Shown one piece after another: positions 23,901-33,628 of a DNA stretch of 64,000 bases (positions are counted from its first letter, which is position 1; the number at the start of each line of letters is the position of its first letter). The position numbers and the translations under genes were made by a program. The DNA lies in assembly GCF_900107155.1 (NCBI RefSeq), contig NZ_FNOX01000020.1, forward strand, positions 1 through 64,000. The letters run 5' to 3'. The notes below the pieces were generated by a model that saw nothing but the letters and a program-made list of their open reading frames with translations, was not told the DNA's origin and did no database searches. Origin of the DNA: Pseudomonas salomonii (GTDB taxonomy: Bacteria > Pseudomonadota > Gammaproteobacteria > Pseudomonadales > Pseudomonadaceae).

Positions 23901-26900
23901 CAGGCTGGCGCTCATCTCCTCCACCAACACCTGCAGGGCGGTGTGGTCGAGCAGGATATGGTGCAGCAGCAGGATGCCGACCAAACCATCCTGTTGTTGC
24001 GCGTAACCGAAATGCATCAGCGACGCGCGGCTCAGGGCGAGGCGGAAATGGCGCGGGTCGAAGCGTTGCTGCAACTGTGCCAGCGCATTATCGGCCGGCA
24101 CGTCGAGGCGCTCGACCTGCAGCTGCGCCTTGCGCAACACCACTTGCACCGGCTCATCCAGGCCTTCCCACAGGATACCGGTGCGCAGGATGTCGTTGCG
24201 CTCGATCACGCTGTGCAAGGCGTGGGTAAACGCGTCCACCGCGGTTTGGTCAGCAAACTTGAACTGCACCTGCAACACGTAGGGGTCGCCCTCGGTGGTT
24301 GCCAGGTGGTGATACAGAATGCCGGCCTGCAACGGCGCCAGGCCGTAGATGTCCTGCACGTTGGCGATGCCGCCGGGCACGTGCTTGAGGATATGGTCGA
24401 TGGCGGCCTGGTCCAGCGTCACCAGCGGCAGCATCTCGGGGCTGATGTGTGCGCTGCTCGCCGTGATCACATTCGCCGGCACCTGCACTTCCTGCTGCCC
24501 GCCCACCGCCGCAGCGAGTGCGCGCAAGGTGGGTTGGCCGAACAGCACGCGCACGTCGCAACTCAACTCCACTTGGCGCATGCGTTCGATCAGCTTGACC
24601 GCCAGCAGCGAGTGGCCGCCGAGCTCGAAGAAGTTGTCGTCGCGCCCCACCTTGTCGAGCTTCAACAGCGATTGCCAGATACCGGCAATGGTGCTTTCCA
24701 CAGCGCCTTGCGGGGCGGCGTAGTCTCGCCGCGCCAAGGCGTCGGCATCCGGCGCGGGCAAGGCTTTGCGGTCGAGCTTGCCGTTGGTGGTCAGCGGGAA
24801 CTGGTCCAGCCGCACGAAGGCGCTGGGCACCATGTATTCGGCCAGGCTCAGCAGCAGATGGTCGCGCAGTTCGGCGGCACCCAGTTCGCGCTCGGCGATC
24901 ACGTAGGCCACCAGGCGTTTGTCACCGGGTTCGTCTTCGCGGGCGATCACCACCGCGTCGCGCACGCCGTCGGCGCTGGCCAGAGTGGCTTCGATTTCGC
25001 CCAACTCAATACGGAAACCACGGATCTTCACCTGGTCATCGTTACGGCCCAGGTAGTCGACGCTGCCATCGGCCAGCAGGCGGCCGAGGTCGCCGGTTTT
25101 GTACATGCGCAGGCCGGTGGCCGGGTCGGCCAGGAAACGTTCGGCATTCAGCTCGTCACGGTTGAGATAACCACGCGCCACACCCGCGCCGCCGACATAC
25201 AACTCGCCGACTACACCGATCGGCAGCGGCTCACGACGCGCATCCAGCACATACAGCTGCAGGTCGGGGATGCGCACGCCAATCGGGCTGACGCCGACCA
25301 ACTGCGCATCCGCCGCCTCCAGGGCACGGTAGGTCACGTGCACGGTGGTTTCGGTGATGCCATACATGTTGACCAATTGGGTGCCGGCGTTGATGGCGCG
25401 GGCGTACCACGGCTTGAGCATGCCCGGCTCCAGGGCTTCACCGCCGAAAATCACCTGGCGCAGTGAATGCGCCTGGTCGCTCTGGGCCGCGATCAACTGG
25501 CGAAACGCACTGGGTGTCTGGTTGAGGATGCTCACGCCCGCGTCGCAGATCAGCGCGTAGCACTCATCCGGCGAGCGGCTGACCAGTTGCGGCACGATCA
25601 GCAACTGGCCGCCGTGCATCAGCGCGCCCCAGATTTCCCAGACCGAGAAGTCGAACGCGAAGGAATGGAACAGCGCCCACACATCGTTGGCGTTAAAGCC
25701 AAACCAATGCTCGGTGGCGGTGAACAGCCGCGCCACCTGGCGGTGTTCGATCATCACGCCCTTGGGCAGGCCGGTGGAGCCGGAGGTGTAGATCACATAG
25801 GCGAGGTGGGCCGGGCTGAGCGCAACGCGCGGGTTGACGATGGATTCTGCGCGCAGGTTGTTGAGGTCGATGCGGGTCAGATCGCCGACCAGATGCTGCG
25901 TGTCGGCTTGCACCAACACCGCCACTGGCGCGCTATCGGCCAGGGTATAGGCGATGCGCTCCAGCGGGTAAGCCGGGTCGATGGGCACATAACCGCCGCC
26001 GGCCTTGAGGATGCCGAGCAAGCCGATGATCATGTCCGGCCCGCGCTCCACACAGATGGCCACGCGATCATCGGGACGAATGCCCTGGGCCAGCAGGCGG
26101 TGGGCCACCTGGTTGGCGCGTTCGTTGAGTTGGCGGTAGGTGATGCGCCGGGTGTCGAAACGCAGGGCGATGGCATTGGGTTGTGCGGCGGCGTGGGCTT
26201 CGACTTGCGCGTGGATCAGGGCGGTGTCGCTGTAGTGCGCGGGGCTTTGATTGAGGCGGTGCAGCAGATGGTGACGCTCGGTGTCAGGCAGGATGTTCAG
26301 GCCGCAAAGCGGCATATCCGGTCGCTGCTCCAGGGCCTCGGCCAGGCTGTGCAGGGCCGTGTGCAGGTAGCCGGCGACGCGTTGCGCGCCGATGGACGCA
26401 TCGACCATCACCGTCAGCGCAAAGTCTTCACCCAGGTCGTCGACGTTGACCGTCAGCGGGTAGTTGGTGCGCTCTTCGGCGCCCAATACCTGGATGCCTT
26501 CGGCCACCTCGATCACCGCAGCCATGTCGGTGGCGGCGCTGTGCCGGTAGTTGAGCATCGCACTGAACAGCGGCGTCGGCGCCGTCACACCGCTGCAACG
26601 CTGGGCCAGCGCCAGGGACGCGTGCTCGTGATTGAGCAAGGCGGTCAACCGCTCGTGGGTAGCCTTGACCCCGGCGCGCACGCCCTGCTCGCCCACGTCC
26701 ACGCGCAACGGCAAGGTGTTGATAAACATACCCAGCGCGCGTTCACCGCCCTCGCCGGCGCCCATGCGGCCAAGCATCACGGTGCCGAACACCACGGCAT
26801 CGCGCCCGGACACCACGCCCAGCACGCGCGCCAGCGCCAGGTGCATGATGCTTGCCACGCTGACGCCCAAGGGCCGTGCCAGGCTGCGCAGGCGGCGGCT

Positions 26901-27857
26901 CAGGCTGCTGTCGACGGGCACCCGCACTTCATCGATGCCGTGCCCGTCGCCTTGCACATCCTGCAGGCCGAAGGGCAAGGTCGGGGCATCGATATCCGCC
27001 AGCATGTCGCGAAAGAACGCCTCGTGCGCCTGTTCGCTGACGCCATGGCGCACCTGGGCGATGTAGCTGCGAAACGCCACTGGCTCGGCCGCCTGGGCTT
27101 GCTCACCGGCCAGGTAGCGTTGGATTTCATGGCGCACCACATCCAGCGCGGTGTGGTCGAGGATGGTGTGGTGGAACAGCAGCATCGCCACCACGCGCTG
27201 GTTGGCCGGGTCATTGGCGTAAACCAGGCGCAGCAACGGCGCCTGGCCGAGGTCCATGCGGTAGCTGCGGGCATCATAGCGGGCGAGCAGCTGCGCCAGG
27301 CGGTCGCCGTCGGCAAAGTGCGCCTCTTCGCAGGCCAGAGTCGCCGTGCGCCACACCACTTGCAGCGGTTCGTCCAGACGCTCCCAGGCCATGGACGTGC
27401 GCAGGATATCGTGGCGGTCGATCACCCATTGCAGCGCCTGGGCAAACGCCTCCAGGCGCGCACGGCTGTCGAACACGAATTGCGCATGCAGCACGTAGGG
27501 GTCGCCCTGCTGCGCCGAAAGATGGTGGTAAAGCATGCCTTCCTGCAGCGGCGCCAGCGGGTAGATATCCTGCACATTCGCCGCACCACCGGGGATGGTG
27601 GCGACGATACGGTCGATGGCCGGCTGATCGAGGGTGACCAGCGCCAGCATGTCCGGGGTAATGCGGTAGGCCGGGCTGAGCCAGTCACCGCCGTGTTCAG
27701 CCACAAAGGCAAGCAGGTGGGGTTTGTGCGCGATCAGTTGATCCCATAGCGCGTCATCCAGGGCTTGGTCATCGCCGAGAATAATCAGGTCGCCTTCTTC
27801 CAATTGAAGACGGACCGCATGGGTGGAAATCGCTGCCAATAATTCACTGAACTGCAT
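14952..27857 (-). CDS. viscB: ViscB-like nonribosomal peptide synthetase, four modules (Thr-Val-Leu-Ser)
   Basis: 4301 aa: TubC-like docking domain (1-55) then four C-A-T modules, no thioesterase. Carrier serines in GGHSLL: S1083, S2136, S3195, S4259. Pocket codes read against GrsA: module 1 DFWNIGMVHK (Thr), module 2 DALWIGGTFK (Val), module 3 DAWFLGNVVK (Leu), module 4 DVWHMSLVDK (Ser). This equals residues 3-6 of viscosin. The first three C domains carry the extended HH[IL]xxxxGD motif of dual condensation/epimerisation domains (HHLSAQQGD, HHLATTEGD, HHISAEQGD) and HHxxxDH in place of HHxxxDG. The fourth has HYLTAAQGD. There is no starter C domain, so the protein must take an acyl-dipeptide from a partner (ViscA, expected Leu-Glu) encoded outside the window. 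Start ATG at 27857 with a weak AGG about 10 nt upstream. massB/wlpB are equivalent names for related products; residue 4 (Val or Ile) cannot separate them securely. Confidence 0.9.
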
Positions 27858-28072
27858 GGGGGTAACCTGCCTGATAAGTCACGGTTGAGGAGAACGTCCG
27901 TATTCAGCTGCCGTTTGAAGCGGGTGTGCTGGCGCCGTAAAAAAATCGCGGGCGCAGCCGGGAGCCTGGAGTGGCTTCCGGCAGGCTTGGAAAATTAAGG
28001 GATTTGACAGGTGCGGGGTGACATGGGAAGCGGGGACAAGCGGGAATCAGGCAGCGCTCGGTTTTATTAAGC
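27858..28072 (-). promoter_or_regulatory. viscB upstream region
   Basis: 215 bp between the chlD stop and viscB, both on the minus strand. It should contain the viscB promoter and 5' leader plus the end of the cob transcript (see 27939-27982). I could not pick a convincing -35/-10 pair or a LuxR-type box by eye. LuxR-family activation is known for viscosin-group genes, but no such site can be claimed here. Confidence 0.4.
27939..27982 (-). terminator. Candidate intrinsic terminator between chlD and viscB
   Basis: Read on the minus strand, GCCGGAAGCC (27982-27973), a 6-nt loop and GGCTCCCGGC (27966-27957) form a 10-bp stem with one mismatch. A run of seven T follows at 27945-27939. The 11-nt gap between stem and T-run is longer than ideal, so termination may be partial. 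Confidence 0.45.
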
Positions 28073-28804
28073 CTACAAACTATCGATAGGCCGATAGTCC
28101 AGTCGCAGCTCAAGCGCCAGTTGCTTCGCGCGGCCCAGCCTGATCGGGCCGCGCTCGATATCCACCAGCAATCCAGGGCAGTCGAGCACAGGCAACCCGG
28201 CGATAGCCTTGAGCCGCCCATCGGTGATCACCAGCAGCCGTTGCTGCTCGGCCGGATAACGCTGGCGACGTGTTTGCAGCCATTGGCCGGCTTCGGACAA
28301 CGCCGCCAGCAACGGCGTGCCGCCACCGGCGCCCAGCTGCGCCAACCAGCCGGTCAAGCCTTTGGCGGCCTTGAGCCCCTGCACCTGCCATTCAGGCGCG
28401 TGCCCGCTGGCGGTCAATAACGCCATGCGCGCCCGCTGTCGATACGCGTCATCAAACAGTTGGGCGAGCAGGCCTTTGGCGTCGCTCAGCGCGCCATGGC
28501 GGCGGGTGGACGCCGAGGCATCGACAATCACCAGCCACAGCTCATGAGGCGTGCGGCTACGCAGGTGATAGAGCAGATCCTCACGGCACTGCGGCCGGCC
28601 GCCGAGCAAGGTGCCCGGCCAATTGATCGCGCCACGCTGGGCGCTGCGCGCCTTGCCGTGCCTGCCGTGTTCCAGTCGCCCTGCTTTGGGCCGGGCATCC
28701 GCCCCCGCGTCAGGTCGAGGGCGAATGCCTAGGGCTTTTTTGGCCAGGCGGGTACTTCCCGGCGGGCGCCCGTGGGCAATGCGGGCGCGGGCATATCGCC
28801 CCAC
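28073..28804 (-). CDS. chlD: VWA-domain chelatase subunit (ChlD/CobT-like), partner of CobN
   Basis: 243 aa from the only usable ATG. A von Willebrand factor A domain starts near residue 90: the MIDAS motif DxSxS is seen as VIVDASAST, followed by a glycine-rich stretch (GAGGGTPLLAAL) and LLVITDG. The first 75 nt overlap the 3' end of chlI in another frame, and the first 85 residues are basic and low complexity, so the true start may lie further in at a non-ATG codon. Together with chlI and cobN this makes the ChlI/ChlD-type helper pair that Pseudomonas uses with CobN in place of CobS/CobT to insert cobalt into hydrogenobyrinate a,c-diamide. It is shorter than classical BchD/ChlD because it has no N-terminal AAA+ half. 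Confidence 0.75.
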   Translation of the reverse strand: MGRYARARIAHGRPPGSTRLAKKALGIRPRPDAGADARPKAGRLEHGRHGKARSAQRGAINWPGTLLGGRPQCREDLLYHLRSRTPHELWLVIVDASASTRRHGALSDAKGLLAQLFDDAYRQRARMALLTASGHAPEWQVQGLKAAKGLTGWLAQLGAGGGTPLLAALSEAGQWLQTRRQRYPAEQQRLLVITDGRLKAIAGLPVLDCPGLLVDIERGPIRLGRAKQLALELRLDYRPIDSL

Positions 28805-29727
28805 TGGCCCTGGCCGGGCGACGGGTCAGACGGTTTTGCAGCCTGGCCCTGATCGGGCGGGCTTGTCGACGCTGACTGCGGTTGGCGGCGATGACGCAAG
28901 GCGAACTCGGCCACCGCTTCGATATCTTCTTCGGCGATGGCAGCCGCGCCGCGCCAGGCGGCATGGGCACGCGCGCCGCGCAACCAGACCAGGTCGGCGC
29001 GCAAGCCATCGACACCGGCGGCAAAGCACCGCTCGGTGATCTGCGCCAGGGCCTGGTCGTCCAGCTCAATGCTCTCGAGCCGCTGGCGCGCCTGGGTGCA
29101 ACGCTCACGCAGCGCCGCCTGCGGTTCGTCCCATTGGCGGCAGAACGCCGCCGGGTCGCTGTCGAAATCCAGGCGGCGCCGGATGATTTGCCCGCGCTCG
29201 CTGGGCAAGGTCTGCCCGCTCAGCGCCACATTGAAGCCGAAGCGGTCGAGCAGTTGCGGGCGCAACTCGCCCTCCTCCGGGTTCATGGTGCCGATCAGCA
29301 CAAAACGCGCCGAATGGCGATGGGAGATACCGTCGCGCTCGATCAGGTTGGTGCCGCTGGCGGCCACATCCAACAGCAGGTCCACCAGGTGGTCGGGAAG
29401 CAAGTTGACTTCATCGACGTACAGCACGCCGCCATCGGCCTTGGCCAGTACACCAGGGGAAAATTGCGCACGGCCCTCGCCCAGCGCGGCATCCAGGTCC
29501 AGGGTGCCGACCAGACGCTCTTCGGTGGCGCCCAATGGCAGGGTGACGAACTGGCCACTGGCGAGCAGGTCCGCAAGGCCACGCGCCAGTGTGGATTTGG
29601 CCATGCCGCGTGGGCCTTCGATCAGCACGCCGCCGATTTTCGGGTCGATGGCGGTCAGGCACAGCGCCAGTTTCAACTCATCGGCGCCGACCACGGCGGA
29701 CAGCGGGAAGTGGGGGATATCGGTCAT
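28729..29727 (-). CDS. chlI: AAA+ chelatase subunit (ChlI/BchI-like)
   Basis: 332 aa from the ATG at 29727 (MTDIPHFPLS). An upstream ATG at 29856 would translate the palindromic repeat and is rejected. AAA+ ATPase: Walker A GPRGMAKST (38-46), Walker B region 'GVLYVDEVNLL', sensor 'LIGTMNPEEGELRPQLLDRF'. The C-terminal third is proline and glutamine rich. Members of this family form hexameric rings that power metal insertion by the large chelatase subunit, here CobN, encoded 136 bp upstream. chlD follows with a 76-nt overlap, suggesting coupled translation. Confidence 0.88.
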   Translation of the reverse strand: MTDIPHFPLSAVVGADELKLALCLTAIDPKIGGVLIEGPRGMAKSTLARGLADLLASGQFVTLPLGATEERLVGTLDLDAALGEGRAQFSPGVLAKADGGVLYVDEVNLLPDHLVDLLLDVAASGTNLIERDGISHRHSARFVLIGTMNPEEGELRPQLLDRFGFNVALSGQTLPSERGQIIRRRLDFDSDPAAFCRQWDEPQAALRERCTQARQRLESIELDDQALAQITERCFAAGVDGLRADLVWLRGARAHAAWRGAAAIAEEDIEAVAEFALRHRRQPQSASTSPPDQGQAAKPSDPSPGQGQWGDMPAPALPTGARREVPAWPKKP

Positions 29728-29742
29728 AGTCAACTCTAAGTG

Positions 29743-29850
29743 GATCGTTCCCACGCTCCCGCGTGGGAACGCTTCAATGGACGCTCTGCGTCCGCTTTTG
29801 TGACGCGGAGCGTCACTGGCTGCATTCCCACGCGGAGCGTGGGAACGATC
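29743..29850. repeat. REPIN-like inverted repeat inside the cobN-chlI gap
   Basis: Outer 15-bp arms GATCGTTCCCACGCT (29743-29757) and the exact complement AGCGTGGGAACGATC (29836-29850) bracket a second hairpin (GACGCTCTGCGTC and GACGCGGAGCGTC, one mismatch). GTTCCCACGC-type arms are abundant REP sequences in fluorescent pseudomonads. It fills most of the 136-bp space between two co-oriented genes of one operon. Confidence 0.85.
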
Positions 29851-29863
29851 GGTCAAAGATCGG

Positions 29864-32800
29864 TCAGGTGTCTTCTTCTATGTCCAGCAACAGGTTTTCC
29901 AACGCCTCGCGATACGCGCCCGGCTCCTGCCACATGCCGCGCTGCTGGGCTTCGAGCATGCGCTCGGTCATGTCGCGCAGTGCCGCCGGGTTGTGCTGCT
30001 GCACAAAGGCGCGGGTGTCGGCGTCGAGCAGGTAAGCGTCGGCGAGCAAGGCGTATTGGTGATCGTCGATCAGCGCAGTGGTGGCGTCGAATGCGAACAG
30101 GTTGTCCACCGTGGCCGCCATCTCGAATGCGCCTTTGTAACCGTGGCGTTTCACGCCGTCGATCCACTTGGGGTTGGCGGCACGGGAGCGGATCACCCGG
30201 TTGAGCTCTTCCTTCAAGGTGCGGATCTTCGGCAAGTCCGGCTGGCTGTGGTCGCCATGGTAGCTGGCGGCCTTGTCGCCACTCAGGGTTTCCACGGCGG
30301 CGAGCATGCCGCCCTGGAATTGGTAGTAATCGTTGGAATCAAGCAGGTCGTGTTCGCGGTTGTCCTGGTTTTGCAATACCGCCTGCACCTGGCCCAGGCG
30401 CTGGGCGAATTGTTCGCGGGCGGCGGTTCCCTCGTCGGAGCCGCCATAGGCGTAGCCGCCCCAGTTCAGGTAGACCTCGGCCAAGTCTTCGCGGCTTTGC
30501 CACAGGCGACCGTCAATCGCACCCTGCACGCCCGCGCCATAGGCACCGGGCTTGGCGCCAAAGATGCGCCAGCCCGCCTGCTTCGCAGCCGCTGCTTCAT
30601 CCAGGCCCGACTCGAGCAACGCTTCACGCTCACTGCGCACCTTGGCGGCCAGCGGGTTCATATCGTCCGGTTCATCCAGCGCCGCCACTGCCTGCACCGC
30701 CGCATCGAACAGGCGGATCAGGTTGGCGAAGGCATCGCGGAAGAACCCGGACACGCGTAGCGTCACATCGACCCGTGGGCGATCCAACAGGCTGATCGGC
30801 AGGATTTCAAAGTCATCCACACGCTGGCTGCCCGTGGCCCATACCGGGCGCACGCCCATCAGCGCCATGGCCTGGGCGATATCGTCGCCGCCGGTGCGCA
30901 TGGTGGCAGTGCCCCAGACAGAGAGACCGAGCTGGCGCAAATGGTCGCCGTGGTCTTGCAAGTGCCGCTCAAGGATCAGGTTGGCGGATTGAAAGCCGAT
31001 GCGCCAGGCGGTGGTGGTGGGCAGGTTGCGCACGTCCACGCTGAAAAAATTACGCCCGGTGGGCAGCACGTCGAGGCGCCCGCGACTTGGCGCGCCGCTG
31101 GGGCCGGCCGGTACAAAACGACCGCCGAGGGCATCCAGCAGGCCGCGCATTTCGGCGGGGCCGCAGGCGTCCAGGCGCGGCGCGACAACAATGCGCAGGC
31201 TCTCGATGACTGACTTGACGTCCTCCCAGCCGGGTTCTTCAAGCTGTTCCAGCGGCCCTTCCAGTGCCTGCTCGATCAGCCGCGCGGCATACAGCTCCAG
31301 GCGTTCACGGGTGTCACCGGCGGTGCGCCACAGCTGCGCGTCGATCTTCTGCAATACCTCGGGACGGCGCCCGGTCCAGGGTTCGGCCAATGCGCAATCC
31401 AGTGGGTCGAAACCCAGGTCGAAGGCTTTGGCCAACACCCGCAGCAGGCTCGATTGCGGCCCACGCCCATCGCCCCGGGGAATGCGCAGCAAGGCCAGCA
31501 AGGTGTCGATGCGCAGGCGGCCCTCGGGCGACTCGCCAAAAATATGCAGGCCGTCGCGGATCTGCGATTCCTTTAAGTCACACAGGTAGGTGTCCAGGCG
31601 CGGCAGCCAGACTGCCGCGTCGGCGTCGTTATCCAGCTCAAGCTCCTGGTCGATACGGGTTTCGCGCACCAGCTTGAGAATGTCCTTCTGCAGCTCGAGG
31701 GCACGGCGCGGGTCAAGCAGCTGCGCTTCATAATATTCGTCTGCCAACAGCTCCAGGTTACGCAGCGGGCCGTAGGTTTCGGCGCGGGTCAGCGGCGGCA
31801 TCAAGTGGTCGATGATCACCGCCTGGGTACGGCGCTTGGCCTGGGCGCCCTCGCCTGGGTCATTGACGATAAACGGGTAGATATTCGGCAATGGCCCGAG
31901 CAGCGCGTCCGGCCAGCACTGTTGCGACAGCCCGACACCCTTGCCCGGCAGCCATTCAAGGTTGCCGTGCTTGCCCACATGGATCACACCATGGGCGCCG
32001 TAGGTGTGGCGCAACCAGAAGTAGAACGCCAGGTAGCCATGGGGCGGCACCAGGTCGGGGTCGTGGTACACCGCGCTGTGGTCGACCTGATAACCGCGTG
32101 CCGGCTGAATGCCGACAAAGGTCAGGCCCAGGCGCAGGCCGGCGATCATCATGCGCCCGTCGCGGCACATCGGGTCGTTATGGGGCGCGCCCCAGCGTTC
32201 CAGCACCGCCTGGCGATTGGCTTCGGGCAAGCGCTGGAACATCGCCTCGTAGTCGTCCAGGCCCAGGCTTTGATGGCACGGGCGCAGGTCGAGGCTGTCG
32301 AGGTCGTTGGTGACGCCGCCAAGCAGTTCCTGGATCAAGGCGGTGCCGCTGGCGGGCAACTCACTCGGCACCGGGTAACCTTCGGCTTGCAGCGCCCGCA
32401 GGATATTCAGTGCCGCCGCCGGGGTGTCCAGGCCCACGCCATTGCCGATGCGGCCGTCGCGGGTCGGGTAATTGGCGAGGATCAGTGCGATGCGTTTGTC
32501 GGCATTCGGTACCCGCGCCAGTTCAACCCAGCGCCGCGCCAGTTCGGCAACAAAATCCATGCGCTCCGGCGCTGCGCGGTAGCACACCACGTCGGATTGG
32601 CTGCGCTCGCTGCGCCAAGCCAAGTCTTTAAAGCTGATGGGCCGGCTGATAATGCGCCCGTCCAGCTCCGGCAAGGCGATGTGCATGGCCAGGTCACGTG
32701 GGCCAAGGCCTTGTTCGCTGGCCTCCCAGCCGGGCTGGTTGTCCTGGGCGCAGATCGCCTGGATCACCGGGATGTTGCGGCGAAACGGGCGCAAATGGGG

Positions 32801-33625
32801 GGCTTCCGGGCTGGATTGGGCAAAGCCGGTGGTGTTTAAAATCACCGCCGCCTGCACTTCATCCAGCCAGTCCTCGACCACCGTCAGGCAGCCGGGCTCT
32901 TTTAAACTGGCCACCGCCATCGGCAGCGGGTTAAGACCCGCCGCCTGCAAGCGTTGGCAGAAAACATCGATAAAACCGGTATTGGCCGCCTGCAGGTGCG
33001 AGCGGTAGAACAACACCGCCGCCACCGGCCAGTCGGCGTGCCAATCGGCCTGCCAGTCGTTCAGGCGCGGGTGGGGTTTATGCGGGTGATAAATGGCCGT
33101 GCGCGCCAGGGTTTGCGGCTCGTCCCAGGCGTAGTCGCGGCCCAGGTGGCTGCTGGCCAGGCAACGATAAAAATCCAGCGCATTGCCCAAGCCGCCCTGG
33201 CGCAGGAAGTGCCAGAGGCGATCGCGTTCAGCCGTGCCAACGGTGCTTAAGCCGCTGAGCTCCGGGTCGGGGCGATCATCGCCCGGCACCAGAATCAGCT
33301 GCACGCCGCGCTCCGCCAACTCCACCAGGCGCTCAATGCCGTAGCGCCAGTAACCAATGCCGCCGTGCAGTGAAATCAGGATGACCTTGGCGTGGCGCAG
33401 CACCTCGTCGACGTAGAGGTCGACCGAGGCGTGGTTTTGCACCTGCATGGGGTTGGCCAGACGAAAGCTGGGGTAGTCGTCGGGCAACTGCCGGCCGGCC
33501 TCGGCCAACAGTGCGAGGCTGGAATCACCGCTGCACAGGATCACCAGTTCGGCGGGGGTTTGGCCCAAGTCGGCAATATTGTCGTCCGAAACGAAACCAC
33601 CCGGCTGAGTCCTGAGCAGGTGCAT
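29864..33625 (-). CDS. cobN: Cobaltochelatase large subunit CobN
   Basis: 1253 aa, normal CobN length. CobN/BchH-family features are seen throughout, including 'HGVIHVGKHGNLEWLPGK' near the middle and the C-terminal 'MTERMLEAQQRGMW'. It binds hydrogenobyrinic acid a,c-diamide and cobalt(II) in the aerobic B12 pathway and works with an ATPase pair, here ChlI and ChlD. It starts 3 bp after cobW ends, so the two are co-transcribed under the minus-strand cobalamin riboswitch. The start MHLLRTQPGG is accepted because of this spacing. Confidence 0.94.
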   Translation of the reverse strand: MHLLRTQPGGFVSDDNIADLGQTPAELVILCSGDSSLALLAEAGRQLPDDYPSFRLANPMQVQNHASVDLYVDEVLRHAKVILISLHGGIGYWRYGIERLVELAERGVQLILVPGDDRPDPELSGLSTVGTAERDRLWHFLRQGGLGNALDFYRCLASSHLGRDYAWDEPQTLARTAIYHPHKPHPRLNDWQADWHADWPVAAVLFYRSHLQAANTGFIDVFCQRLQAAGLNPLPMAVASLKEPGCLTVVEDWLDEVQAAVILNTTGFAQSSPEAPHLRPFRRNIPVIQAICAQDNQPGWEASEQGLGPRDLAMHIALPELDGRIISRPISFKDLAWRSERSQSDVVCYRAAPERMDFVAELARRWVELARVPNADKRIALILANYPTRDGRIGNGVGLDTPAAALNILRALQAEGYPVPSELPASGTALIQELLGGVTNDLDSLDLRPCHQSLGLDDYEAMFQRLPEANRQAVLERWGAPHNDPMCRDGRMMIAGLRLGLTFVGIQPARGYQVDHSAVYHDPDLVPPHGYLAFYFWLRHTYGAHGVIHVGKHGNLEWLPGKGVGLSQQCWPDALLGPLPNIYPFIVNDPGEGAQAKRRTQAVIIDHLMPPLTRAETYGPLRNLELLADEYYEAQLLDPRRALELQKDILKLVRETRIDQELELDNDADAAVWLPRLDTYLCDLKESQIRDGLHIFGESPEGRLRIDTLLALLRIPRGDGRGPQSSLLRVLAKAFDLGFDPLDCALAEPWTGRRPEVLQKIDAQLWRTAGDTRERLELYAARLIEQALEGPLEQLEEPGWEDVKSVIESLRIVVAPRLDACGPAEMRGLLDALGGRFVPAGPSGAPSRGRLDVLPTGRNFFSVDVRNLPTTTAWRIGFQSANLILERHLQDHGDHLRQLGLSVWGTATMRTGGDDIAQAMALMGVRPVWATGSQRVDDFEILPISLLDRPRVDVTLRVSGFFRDAFANLIRLFDAAVQAVAALDEPDDMNPLAAKVRSEREALLESGLDEAAAAKQAGWRIFGAKPGAYGAGVQGAIDGRLWQSREDLAEVYLNWGGYAYGGSDEGTAAREQFAQRLGQVQAVLQNQDNREHDLLDSNDYYQFQGGMLAAVETLSGDKAASYHGDHSQPDLPKIRTLKEELNRVIRSRAANPKWIDGVKRHGYKGAFEMAATVDNLFAFDATTALIDDHQYALLADAYLLDADTRAFVQQHNPAALRDMTERMLEAQQRGMWQEPGAYREALENLLLDIEEDT

Positions 33626-33628
33626 GGG

